Shown: positions 20,371 to 30,329 of the stretch, piece by piece | How positions within the stretch are numbered: the first letter of the stretch is position 1 | Layout of the letters: each line of letters opens with the position of its first letter | Assembly: GCF_000003605.2 (NCBI RefSeq) | Contig: NW_003158749.1 | Location: 18,875-53,834, forward strand | DNA: 34,960 bases | DNA from: Saccoglossus kowalevskii | Lineage: Eukaryota > Hemichordata > Enteropneusta > Harrimaniidae | Direction: 5' to 3' | Notes under the pieces: generated by a model | Told to the model about the DNA's origin: nothing | What the model saw: only the letters and a program-made list of their open reading frames with translations | Database searches by the model: none | Position numbers and translations under genes: made by a program

Positions 20371-23300
20371 ATGGTTACGGGAAGGCGTGTTCTCGTGGTG
20401 TTTGTTGCCATACCTACGATAATGATGCTGATACAGACGGTACACTTGACTTTTTTTTCAACTGAATTCCTAAAATATTATCACGAGAAAACCAAGTCCG
20501 GACGCAACAACTATGCTGACGGCGCGATCAGTTCGGCAATGTTAAAACAGGTTGGTGTCGAGCTTTTCCGAGATCAGTCGTTCTCCCGCTAGTGGATATT
20601 CATTTCACCGATATGATATTTAACGCGCCCACTCTGTGTTTGTGTTTTATATTATAGATACAAAATTTTACTCGTAACAACACAAGTATATCACAACACG
20701 ATGACGTCATCACCCCAAGCGTATCCACAAAGCGTTATCTTCTTCCGGTGCATCTCTTTTTCGCCGGTCCTAATTACCACTATACAAGTTTTATGGCCGC
20801 CGTGCACTACGCAATCTGTGAAGACAGGGCGATAGTGGAGATACCCTTCCACACCCACACAAAGACCCAGGCAGAGGAAATGATAGGCTTTAAACAGTTT
20901 AACGAAACATTCGATGTAAATCGATTACGCGAGTTGATTGACGTTGTACCTATGGAGGAATATAAACAGGCATGTAATAATACAGTTGAGACGATACTTA
21001 TGGATCCTTTCCCAAAATCATTCCCTGTGAAGAGAACCATTGATGGGTTTATTGGGTACTATGAACACCACGTACGAACGTTCAAGAAAATTCTAGACGT
21101 ACAACTTCCCGGCGCTGACAGTATTCCGCGCAACCCTCGCGAAGTCTATAACTTGTTATCATCCTCGTCCAACAGTAAATGTTTAGCAGTGTTCGAACCG
21201 AAATACATAACAGGCTTAGAATGTAGCGACAATCAAGATATGTACAACAGTACGTACGAATACATGTACCTAGCACGGGCTAAATATGTCGTGGATATTG
21301 CTTCAACAATTATAAGACGACTATGCGGTTCTGATGGAAATAGATTTGCTTCTGTTCACTGGAGAAATACTACTGGCGAGGCGTGAGTACAGTGTTGTGC
21401 AAAATTAAATCTATTGCCATGAATTTGTGCTAAAACATTCTTTTTTAAGTCCTCGTTCACGTGCGTCTGTCCAGAACTTTATTTCAGAATTGCCTCGGCT
21501 GATCACATTGAAACATCACACACACACTTCATATATCTTGGGATGCATATGCATATTCATTTGTGTCATGATCTGATTCAAGATGGCCGAATGGTTGCCA
21601 TTTTATTATCCAAACATTTTCAAAATTTAAGTATTCAGTCGCGTATTGATGGATTTTGTTCAACCTTGATACATATATTCGGCATCATGAGATTTGTATG
21701 CAGGTCATTTTGCTTTTCATATCAGATTTAAAAAAAAAAGCCAACCAGTGGCCATTTTGTTTTAGCGAATGTGGTTCCGGAGCTGTCAGAGAGCATGCCT
21801 TTACTGTTCGTATTTAAACTTCATACATATTGCCGCATATACGCACGTGTATTTGTTTTGTGGCCATTTTAATGTTAACAATTTATCAAAATCAAACAGT
21901 TATGCCATTCTGGAACCAGATGTCGGTCGTGTGTTATTAGATTTCCTTCAACCTTGGTACGTACATTGGCCATTATGGGACCCTGATGTTAGTCATTTTG
22001 TATTTCAGATTAGATTCAAAATGGCCGATTGGTGGTCATTTTGTATACCAAACATCATGTCACACCTTTGCACATTAATTTGTTTGATGATCCAATTCAA
22101 GATGGCCGAATGGTGTCCATTTTATTGTTGAAAAATCCCATTAAAATCAAGTATTTTTGGCATACCAGATCTGGATCTCAGATTTACATGAACGACCATT
22201 ATCCATCTTGATACATACATTGAACTTATATATAACACGACCATATGGTGTTTTTTTTACTTTCAGATGAGGTTCAAAATGGTCTACATTACACATCTTA
22301 TCTCTTGTTTCATGTTCTGATGCAACAAAACATGAGTCTCGTTTTTCAAATTTATTTTGTGCCGCTGACCATTGTTATATTACTGCTATATTCCAGATGC
22401 GTCTTCCAAAATATGACCCCAAATGACAATAGTAAATATTGTGCTGCTTATAACATTGAACAAATCAACTATGCTGCGGAACGCTTATCTGAACACCTCA
22501 AAACAATCATGACTGACAGGAAGTTGACAGCCGTGTATGTTGCATTTCCTCCATATGCTAAGGTAACAAATACTTAGGCCACATAATTCGAATGGTATAT
22601 TTCTTGTTGTATTATATTAGGCTGGTTGGTACTCGCCCCTTAGTTTTCAATAGTAAAATTAATTGAAATAATTTTTTGCATGTGTATTTATTCCTAATTC
22701 CCCAATCTTTACAAAGTAAGTAGGCCGAAGACCACAGGACAAGAAACGATCTTGCTTGCCAGGTGTACCAGAGAAGTTGATAGGGGATTTTAGATCAAAG
22801 CTCACTTAGTGTCGTTAAACATTTTTTACTTGCAGGATATTCTAAAATACTTTTCCCGAAGTGGAATTAAGAAAATTGTTTCCTGGGCAGACGTTTTAAT
22901 AAAGTTTGAATCAATGCCTGAAATATCGGCGATATCAAAAGACAACTACGTCATTTCCTTAGTAGAACAAGAAATAAGTTACCGTGAGTATATAAAACAT
23001 TAATTCACATGGCGTGGAGGGCAGTGCTGCGACGGGCGGGAATGGTGTCTCTCTTTATTGTATCAGCGTTTTTTGTACAATGCTTTGGCATGAAACGAAT
23101 TCTGGGACATGGGAAGGGAATTGTAAATATTGAGACAATTTCCCAGCATAGTGTGTGTTTTTAATGTAAATTTACCCTAAGTTTAACAGATTTCAATCAT
23201 TTCATTGAAACGAGAGTATGTTTTCCGCATTTGCGATGGCTCAACGATTGAGTTAACCAATTATACTAGAATTTGGATTTGTATATAAGAACACAGGTAG

Positions 23301-26300
23301 CTCTTAAATCATTACATCCATGAATACTTAAGACAATTGAGATAACGTCACTTATAAATATGCAAATTGATGTGATATCGCTTGCTATGCAGAATAAGAC
23401 GCATATAAACGTCGGACAAGCCGATGACAACCAGCACGATCAGTTTACAGTCGGTCGTTGTATTCTATGAGAGGATATTTCCCACAAAAAGCCTCCCAAT
23501 TTTGGCGGAATATGGCTGGCACGGTAATCCCGTTGAAATAAAAAGTGTATTCACCCATTTTTTTGCTGAACTTCTCTGAGTTCGAGAACCGACCACTGAT
23601 ATTCTATTCCTGGTAGATCAAAGGACAATATTTTAGCCTGTGAGTCTTGAGTTGAGAGTTCGAATCCAAGCAATGTGTTATTTTCCATAACTATATGGAA
23701 GTCATAGGCAGGTAATGGTCTCTTAAAATTGACACGAGTAGGAACACATTATTTAAGACAATCTGCAAAAGAACCAGTCAGAAAATGTCCCGCGACAAAA
23801 AAAGAGTTAGACTACGTGAAATGTTATAATTAAAGGGCGGTAGTCGTCGCCCCGCGCATGCACGAGATATATGGATCTCATATAAACAAAGATGGCGACT
23901 TTGACGAGGTATGTAAATGTACGGTAAAACAGCCATTGCGTGCGTCGCTGCGAGTTCGCAATGGCGAAAAAAAAAAACAGGCGATTGCGAGTTCGCAATG
24001 GCAAAAAAACTGACGATTGAGAGTTCGCAATGGCAAAAAAACTGACGATGAGAGTTCGCAATGGCAAAAAAACTGACGATTGAGAGTTCGCAATGCCACA
24101 AAAACAGTCGACTGAGAGTTCACAATAACACATAAAACAAAAGGCTGATTTATATTGTTGAGCGTTGCTGCAGTGGAAAATAGAAAACAATTTTGAAACG
24201 TCGTGTGAACCATCAAAGGTATGCCGACAGTCAACCAATGGTAGATATGGATTCACGCAACCCTGCTGTTACATTGTACCAAACATGAAGCGAAGAGATT
24301 TGACACAGCATAATAAAAGTCGAACTCTCTTGCGAGGACGTTTCATTTGGTGAATTATTTGAGGGAAAAAACAGGATGTAATTCACAGCGTTCCGCAGAG
24401 CCATTGTATTCATAGTTCGAATGACAAAACGACCCCGAACGTGGCGTGCATTCTGCAGACAGCGGTACGTTTCATCGGCAAACTGCACTGCAATCTGAAT
24501 CATTACAAATATAAAAACCTGGGCGTCAATTTTTTTTGTTAGAAATAAATAATTTGTACATATTTCCCAGATAACTAGATGTTTGTTTGATCTGGAAGGG
24601 ACGGTCTTATATTCCTGAGATCACACGTAATTTTAATGAGCGGCCTTACTAAGTACTCCAATATACGACATTCATCTTCGATGCGTCTGTTTACGAAATT
24701 GATAATTTTGAGCAGTCTCGAGCTTGATGCAGAAATGGGATTTCCTAAGCGGTTCAATTCATTTGCGAACGCAACCGGAAACGTGACGTCGCCATTTGTT
24801 TCCGCAAATTTACCCTCTGGTCAGTTTTGATACCATGTACATGTACTAGAAAGGAATTGAACCATAATAATAGTAAGTCAGTAACTTGTTTCTTTTTCTT
24901 CAGGTGATAACTTCACCCGATGATTAACACCAGCCCGAGTACGACACCCGTAATGGCCCGTAATTAGCGGTACACGTTAACTAGCCCACATGAGCTCATT
25001 TCAGCTACATGAACTAGCTACAACCCCTTTCACTTGAGCTTGCAGTTTGTATTGTAATAGAAGTCAAAATAAATGGGCCAGGCAACAATGTTCCAGTTCG
25101 CGATAATATAAATAAACCAATAACAATTTTAACATTGCTGAATATGCATTTGAGCATTTGTAAAAATATGTTCAAGCAGCCATTTTATAGCTCAGTAGAG
25201 ATGATAAAACTCTATTTTGAAATGCAGAGGGAGAATTTTCACCTGCTTACTCAGAGAGTATCTAATCTGTATAATACCCTTTGACCTTTATCTTAGCCAC
25301 GTTCGGAGTAGATCTTTTATAATTCGAACTATGAATACAATGGCTCTGTGGAACGCTGTGAATTACATCCTGTCACAATGTTTTTCCCCTCAAATAATTC
25401 ACCAAATAAAACGTCCTCGCAAGGGAGTTTGACTTTTATTATGCTGTGTCAAATCTCTCCGCTTCATGTTTGGTACAATTTAACAGCAGGGTTGCGTGAA
25501 TCCACATTACCATTGGTTGACTGTCGGCATACATTTGATGGTTCACACGACGTTTCGAAACTTTACTTTTTTCCACCACAGCAATGCTCAACAATATAAA
25601 TCAGTCTTTTGTCTTATGTGTTGCTTGAACTCTCAGTCGACTGTTTGTTTGCCATTGAGAACTCTCAATCGTCATTTTCTTTGCCATTGCGAACTCGCAG
25701 CGACGCTCGCAATGGTTGTTTTTTCATACATTTACATACCTCTTTGACTGTTGCACAGATCAACGAGTACAAACTGACATGTTACAAAGCTTTAATTAGG
25801 TATTGTTAGGTGATCGGAAAGTATCGAAGTAGTCACCGGCGGTAATTAGTGCAAGTCGCGCCAAGGTCAAATCTCACACTTGTAATTTCCATTAGAAGAG
25901 CGCATTGCACTGTGGGAAAATCAATGTTTATCAACACAAAATGTCGCGCATGCGGATCGCGATGACCATCGCCCTTTAATATTTAAATGTCATGTGAAAG
26001 GTGAAAACAAGGCCCAAAACACATGCACATAAATATACCAACATAATCAGTTGTACGTGATTCAGCAGTACACAATGCACCCATTCTGTGAAATAGTAAA
26101 CTACATACAGGCCTGTGGTTCTAGTGTCGTTCAAGACACATATTTTTATCTGTCACATATGTATTTACTATATTAATGTGCACCTCATGTGTTTAATCTT
26201 ACGACAGGCGCTGAATTGTTTATCGGATCGCGGTCTTCAGGATGGACAGACGTCGTAGAACGCCAGAGAACGGCGAATAATAAAGAAACGTTGTTTATCC

Positions 26301-26332
26301 AAGACTTTCCAGATATCGGGATGCGATGGTGA
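20371..26332 (+). CDS. GDP-fucose O-fucosyltransferase-like protein, 5 exons (copy A)
   Basis: Exons: 20371-20550, 20658-21382, 22397-22562, 22836-22983 and 26208-26332. All junctions are GT-AG with phases 0, 2, 0 and 1; the model is 447 residues ending GMRW. The ATG has a good context (caagATGG). Residues about 7-25 are hydrophobic after a basic start (MVTGRRVLVVFVAIPTIMML), a type II signal anchor that places the enzyme in the ER/Golgi lumen. FFAGPNYHY (95-103) with DRAIVEIPFHTH resembles the GxNNQ...R.lv.PPF.H start of the O-fucosyltransferase fold. VHWRN (293-297) is in the place of the catalytic HxR that binds GDP-fucose. VYVAFPPYA lies in exon 3. FIGSRSSGWTDVVERQR in exon 5 parallels the FIGN..SSF..FV.RER end of POFUT1. 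The predicted role is transfer of fucose from GDP-fucose to a protein or glycan; the acceptor is unknown. Exon 1's donor (CAG/GTTGGT) is weak but phase-consistent. Intron 4 carries a foldback element. The paralogue on - at 30330-32251 supports every exon after the first. Confidence 0.85.
21540..22215 (+). repeat. Degenerate tandem repeat in intron 2
   Basis: Within intron 2 of the + fucosyltransferase-like gene, a block containing TTCAAGATGGCCGAATGG then CCATTTTATT recurs near 21570, 22015 (TTCAAAATGGCCGATTGG) and 22097. A weaker copy lies near 21745 (CCAGTGGCCATTTTG). Units differ in length, about 85-275 bp apart, and are joined by stretches such as GATGTTAGTCATTTTG and CATTTGTGTCATGAT. Each AAGATGGCCG is also a match to a YY1 site. 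This explains the longer + frames at 21769-22211, which are not genes. Confidence 0.6.
22984..23829. other. Intron 4, unique part before the foldback element
   Basis: Intronic sequence after donor GTGAGT at 22984. It contains a box-B-like GTTCGAATCC near 23661 but no matching A box at tRNA spacing, so no tRNA or SINE is called. Nothing else supported. Confidence 0.5.
23834..25975. mobile_element. Foldback DNA element of about 2.1 kb flanked by TTAA
   Basis: The ends are AGGGCGGTAGTCGTCGCC (from 23834) and, in reverse complement, AGGGCGATGGTCATCGC (from 25975), both followed by GCATGCGC-like sequence. TTAA stands directly outside each end (23830-23833 and 25976-25979), as in piggyBac-type target duplication. 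The inverted arms are long, about 23834-24447 and 25296-25975. They share the ATTGTATTCATAGTTCGAAT segment, CCTCGCAAG.GAG, the CAACCAATGG.A segment and the GAGTTCGCAATGG repeat. The central loop (about 24450-25295) has no recognisable transposase, so the element is non-autonomous. It lies inside intron 4 of the fucosyltransferase-like gene and accounts for two thirds of that intron. All frames of 60-149 codons here are repeat-derived. Confidence 0.8.
23948..24130 (-). repeat. Tandem 31-37 bp repeat in the left arm
   Basis: About six units of GAGTTCGCAATGGCAAAAAA plus ACTGACGATT lie in a row in the left arm of the foldback element. The second to fourth are nearly identical. The right arm (about 25620-25710) holds only about three matching units, so the array expanded or shrank after insertion. 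On the minus strand the units give repeated Cys/Ser-Phe-rich peptides, which are artefacts of the repeat. Confidence 0.8.
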
Positions 26333-26820
26333 TACCGCGCAATACGATCTCACTAAGCATTATTTTGGTCACCCTCGCTGCTGCGCTCGATATTATTGAC
26401 TGCTGATGGTTTCCATGGTGTGATGTGGGGAAATAGTTTGTTTTTATTGACGTTCAATTGTGGTGCACGTTTGTGTCGCACGTGTATTACGCAAATATAT
26501 GTGAGAAAGCATGGCTCTTATGTGTCAATAAACAGTCTTAATACAACTATTTATTATACATCTGTCGCCGTAACGCCATAAACTACAGCGTGCCGTAATT
26601 TTTCGGTATTTTACGGGGTATTTTCATCCTACCATATAAGGAAATGCGAATTCCAAATATGGAATGATTACGCGCGTGTCCTCTAATAATAACCATGGCT
26701 GCCAGCAGAGTTTGACCGGACTCCACACAAAGAAGTCTCTGATTATGTTCTAAACTGTTTGAATTTCGGCATTCCCATGATGTATCCTTGGAAGGAAAAG
26801 ATGTATAATAATAAGGTTAT
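26333..26820 (+). other. 3' flank of copy A, including likely 3' UTR
   Basis: No coding feature. The + fucosyltransferase-like transcript probably ends within this stretch, given the polyadenylation signal at 26527-26532. Confidence 0.4.
26527..26532 (+). terminator. Candidate polyadenylation signal
   Basis: AATAAA lies about 195 nt after the TGA of the + fucosyltransferase-like gene, the first such hexamer downstream of the stop on +. It would give a short 3' UTR. No GT-rich element was evaluated. Confidence 0.4.
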
Positions 26821-26935
26821 TACGAGAATACTTCAAAGTATGCACTCAGACAGTACGCCGCGCATCGACCTCCGCTGCGCGTCGGTCGATACTCTAGTTG
26901 TACTGTCTTTGTGCATACTTTGAAGTATTCTCGTA
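26821..26935. mobile_element. Hairpin MITE, TA-ended
   Basis: A 115 bp palindromic element. TACGAGAATACTTCAAAGTA at the left matches the reverse complement of the right end. The match continues through ATGCAC and AGACAGTAC, with two mismatches in 36 bp. The inner part contains CGACC and GGTCG arms around a GC-rich loop. TA at both ends fits Tc1/mariner-type TA target sites. No coding capacity. Confidence 0.75.
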
Positions 26936-27166
26936 TAGTCTTAGAGTAAAGACCCACACAGAATAGCTTCTGACCTACAGCTGTTTTTCGCAAAGGAGCG
27001 TGGTAAATAAAACAATCGAAATATTTGAGTCGCTTCATTTTCGCTCGTCTCCATCGGCAACAATAACAATAACGAGTCGCTTTGTTTCGATTTTATAAAC
27101 ACGCCCATAAACTAAAGCAGGCTGGCAAATCGCATAGATTCATCACATAGTCAAAATCAATTACTG

Positions 27167-27283
27167 TATGCGGACGTAACTGTTAATTGAAGTTCGAATT
27201 ACAAAATCTGGACGTTAAACAACAACAAACTGCCATTTATTTGTCGGTAACTAAAATTTCGATTAACAGTTACGGTCCGCATA
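27167..27283. repeat. Inverted repeat
   Basis: The left arm, from TATGCGGACGTAACTGTTAA (27167), and the right arm ending at 27283 (reverse complement TATGCGGACCGTAACTGTTA) pair over about 36 bp with a few mismatches. The spacer is about 45 nt. It may be a small MITE. Flanking sequence is AT-rich and no target duplication was identified. Confidence 0.6.
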
Positions 27284-27929
27284 TTGTTAATTAAAATTTG
27301 AGTTATTAACTTGAATTTTAGCGAACAATTAATTTTGAACATCCAATTTGAGTGTTTGTTTTTTTTGCAAAAGTCGGAGTAGGTCCTAAAACATTTAACT
27401 TGATGTTTGTAACTCGATGCATCTCGAGTGTCTTGATCGGTCTGCGCTGTAGGTTACCTTATCAATATTATCTATTATATTATATATGTGTATGTATTGA
27501 ATGACATGATAGTTGTATTATATTGTTTATAATAATAAAACAATACATTGTTGCACTGACTGTATTGTCTATATTTATTACTGGAACACTAGTTGTTGCA
27601 TTTAATTGTTTATTCAAAAAATATTGTTAAAGTCAAGCAGAAGTTATGGTATTCTCTTATTATTACTTATGTCTCCAGTCTTTACTAATGAGTGTGAAAA
27701 AGTACAGTGACTTAATTACAATTCTGTCCAACGATTAGTTAATCCACCGTTCTAATCTATTTATATGCAGATTATACAATACGAAAACTCTTGGACATGT
27801 TTGGGACGTAGAGCATTTTCATGTGTATTTTGAAACGAATATCAAGTAACAACTGATCAGTTCGATTGTGACTCGGCATTAATCGAGTACATGTCATTGC
27901 CGGATCGATTTTACAAAGATTTTCAGTTT
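27284..27929. other. No gene seen
   Basis: AT-rich intergenic sequence between two mobile elements. No coding feature or RNA gene supported. Confidence 0.4.
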
Positions 27930-27937
27930 GATTTCTT

Positions 27938-28478
27938 CCCAGGGGGGGTCACTCTATATGCCGTAACTACCCCATGTGCGTTCCAAATTTAGTGAGAAAG
28001 GGCGGTGTTTTTTACCTTCTAAAGCGGAGGTAAATAGGCCCCCTTTAAAATGGTAATGTCTGCAATAGGCCCCAAGGTATAAACACACAGGGTTGCTGCG
28101 CCCGCTGTAGGCCCCCTCTTGCAACAACCACTTCAATACACCTCCGTAGGCCCCAAATTGGTGGACCCATAAAACAACGAATGACACCAACAGGAGTTTC
28201 ATACACAGTAACCATAATAGCTTGTTTGAGTTGATCACACTCCACTTGAATGCAAACAACCCGGTAGAGAATGCTTGCAATAGGGGATAGGATGTTCTCA
28301 GTATATGTCTGCAATAGGGGGTGTTTTTTTTCTTTAATATGTCTGCTCTAGGGGGTACTAAATTTACATTGCGTCCGCAATAGGGGGTATGGTTTGCCAA
28401 TGTGCTGCCAGTCCTAGGGCCTATTTTTTTTGCAAGAATGCACATGGTGTAAGGTTTTAATATTGGGTGACCCCTGGG
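27938..28478. mobile_element. 541 bp non-autonomous DNA transposon with 8 bp target duplication
   Basis: The element starts CCCAGGGGGGGTCACTCTAT and its other end reads, in reverse complement, CCCAGGGGTCACCCAATAT. Both ends later share CCATGTGCNTTC, so the terminal inverted repeats are about 50 bp with mismatches. It is bordered by GATTTCTT (27930-27937) and GATTTCGT (28479-28486), an 8 bp duplication with one mismatch, as made by hAT or P superfamily transposases. The interior is a series of spaced motifs: GTAGGCCCC or GCAATAGGCCCC in the left half, GCAATAGGGGGT in the right half. A 184-codon minus frame (28508-27954) spans it and repeats PYCRH/AYCRH peptides, but this follows from the DNA repeats and is not called a gene. 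Confidence 0.75.
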
Positions 28479-28486
28479 GATTTCGT

Positions 28487-30083
28487 GCTCAATTTCTGAC
28501 GAAAACAAACAGATTTAGCTTTTGAAGAAACACATGACTTCGGTTTTTGACTTTGTTGTTACTTGTATTGTACTGCGCATGACTATGAGATATATAAATT
28601 ATTAAAAGGACATGTGACTAATTTGCATATTTAGTTCATGGCTCTTAATAATTTTGTTTGTACAAGAAACTGATTCTGAAGGTTTTACTATTCAAATATA
28701 CGTCACCATAACATCATGTTACAATGCATGAAGTGGCAAGATGCACTATAGCAATTCAAGTCGTGAATCAAATGCCGACTTTAATAGGAAGCATTTTAAC
28801 TCATCTCTATATTTTCGTAGTCAATTCCAATATTATTGAGCAAGCTTGTAACTATGCTTACCACAGTGCATACGGTTTTACATAGTTTTATTGTTTATAG
28901 TGTAAATCAATTACGTGATTTCCAAATATAGTGTATACTACAGAGGGCGCTTTCACAGTTATACTGATATTTGGATTCATAACGATTACAATGGTGGATA
29001 ATACAACTCTACTTTAGTGACGAAGTGTTACACAACGTCACAGCATAGATATTGTCTGTTGTCTAAATATCAATTCACAGACACTTTGAACGACATCGCT
29101 TTTATTCATTTCATATTTATGCGGTCGTCATTTTAATGTCACAACAGCATTTTGACGCCAGAGGGCGCTACTCACATTAAATGTATGTTGTATTTCCTAC
29201 GTTATTTACAAGTCGCATTCATATAATTTGGTCTCAAACGAAATAATTACTAATATTTGTAATGTCTTTCCCTATCAATGAATAGTCGACACAGTGCTTT
29301 TGGTCATGCTATTCAGCCATGTTGGATTGTATATTTTTAGTACAACGCACAATGCAATGCGCGTCCCAATGACGCCATACATAGCAAAGGCATTACAAGC
29401 GCCAAACGGCAACAATCCTAAAAGTCTCGTTTAACGTCTGGATGTTACCAATATTATGTTTTAAAATATCACAATGCTGAATTTGTTTTTCATTATTGAT
29501 TATCAGTGTCGTATTTATCTCTCTTTATTATAGGTAGGGCACAGGTCAAAGAGATAAAATTAACAAATAGATCGAATATAAAAAAAACCTTGAAAAAGGG
29601 AGACATAGAAATATTTTTTTATCACCGAGGCAAATGAATATATTCAGAAATACAATTAATTAATTAAAACATATGGCTCTGGGAAAGCATTAAGTAAGAC
29701 AAAATGTACCAAGTGTGAACAAAATCCATCTGTAAACAGCCGAGATCCGGTTCCGGAATGCCACAACTGCTTGATTTCGATGATTTTTCAGCACAAAAAT
29801 GGCCGCCATTCGGCCATCTTCAATCAGAGCGTGAAACAAATTGATCTGTATATGTAGAATATTATGTAAGAATGAATGTAATTGGTCCAGCCAAGTCTAA
29901 GATATAGGTTCGGGCGTAGGCGCAGAGGTCAATCCATAAGTCCCCGTTTTCGGATGGCGCCTGGAGGGGGACTAAAACCGAAAACTGTAACCAATTTTAA
30001 TATTGTATCAACCAGCATAGCGATTTGTTTTCGACATTTCCTGTGAGAAATGGATTTTTTGGACAATATGCCCACATCTTTCT
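28487..30083. other. No gene seen
   Basis: Intergenic sequence between the 541 bp element and the 3' end of the minus-strand fucosyltransferase-like gene. It includes GAGGGCGC motifs at about 28943 and 29161 and an AAATGGCCGCCATTCGGCCA block near 29798, similar to the YY1-like units in intron 2 of the + copy. No coding feature. Confidence 0.4.
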
Positions 30084-30089
30084 TTTATT
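30084..30089 (-). terminator. Candidate polyadenylation signal
   Basis: On the minus strand AATAAA lies about 240 nt after the stop of the minus-strand fucosyltransferase-like gene. Placement is plausible for its mRNA end but is unsupported by other evidence. Confidence 0.3.
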
Positions 30090-30329
30090 CTTGGTTAACA
30101 CTCTCAATTTTAGCTGCCGTGAAACTATTATACCAGTAAATAAACAAGTTTTCTAAATAAGTTGACATCTTAGTTAAATTTGCATATCCGATTTGACCAC
30201 GGTACAAACAAAACTGATTATGTAAATTGTCAAGAAAACAGCTATGATGTGCATATACCTGTGACTCATATCTTATACATTTAAACATATATTGTCATAA
30301 TGCACTTCACACATCTTCTACATGTGTCG

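Noticed and set aside
20807-21276. Minus-strand frames opposite exon 2 of copy A
   Set aside because: They are antisense shadows of a coding exon with clear homology and paralogue support on +.
21769-22211. Two + frames of 120 and 60 codons
   Set aside because: They lie in intron 2 of the fucosyltransferase-like gene and repeat the same AAGATGGCCG-derived peptide; they are repeat shadows.
23630-23675. tRNA-like B box GTTCGAATCC
   Set aside because: The only A-box-like sequence is about 12 nt away, too close for a tRNA or a tRNA-derived SINE promoter.
23778-24256. Overlapping minus-strand frames of 107-149 codons with repeated Cys/Phe-rich peptides
   Set aside because: They are translations of the tandem GAGTTCGCAATGG repeat in the foldback arm; all three frames are open for the same reason.
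22984-26207. Possibility that copy A ends after exon 4 (frame closes at 23003)
   Set aside because: A fifth exon at 26208-26332 joins in phase 1, restores the POFUT1-like C-terminal block, and has the same length as the last exon of copy B.
27954-28508. 184-codon minus-strand frame
   Set aside because: It runs beyond both ends of the 541 bp transposon, and its repeated PYCRH peptides mirror the DNA motifs, so it is not called a gene. It is kept as a finding only.
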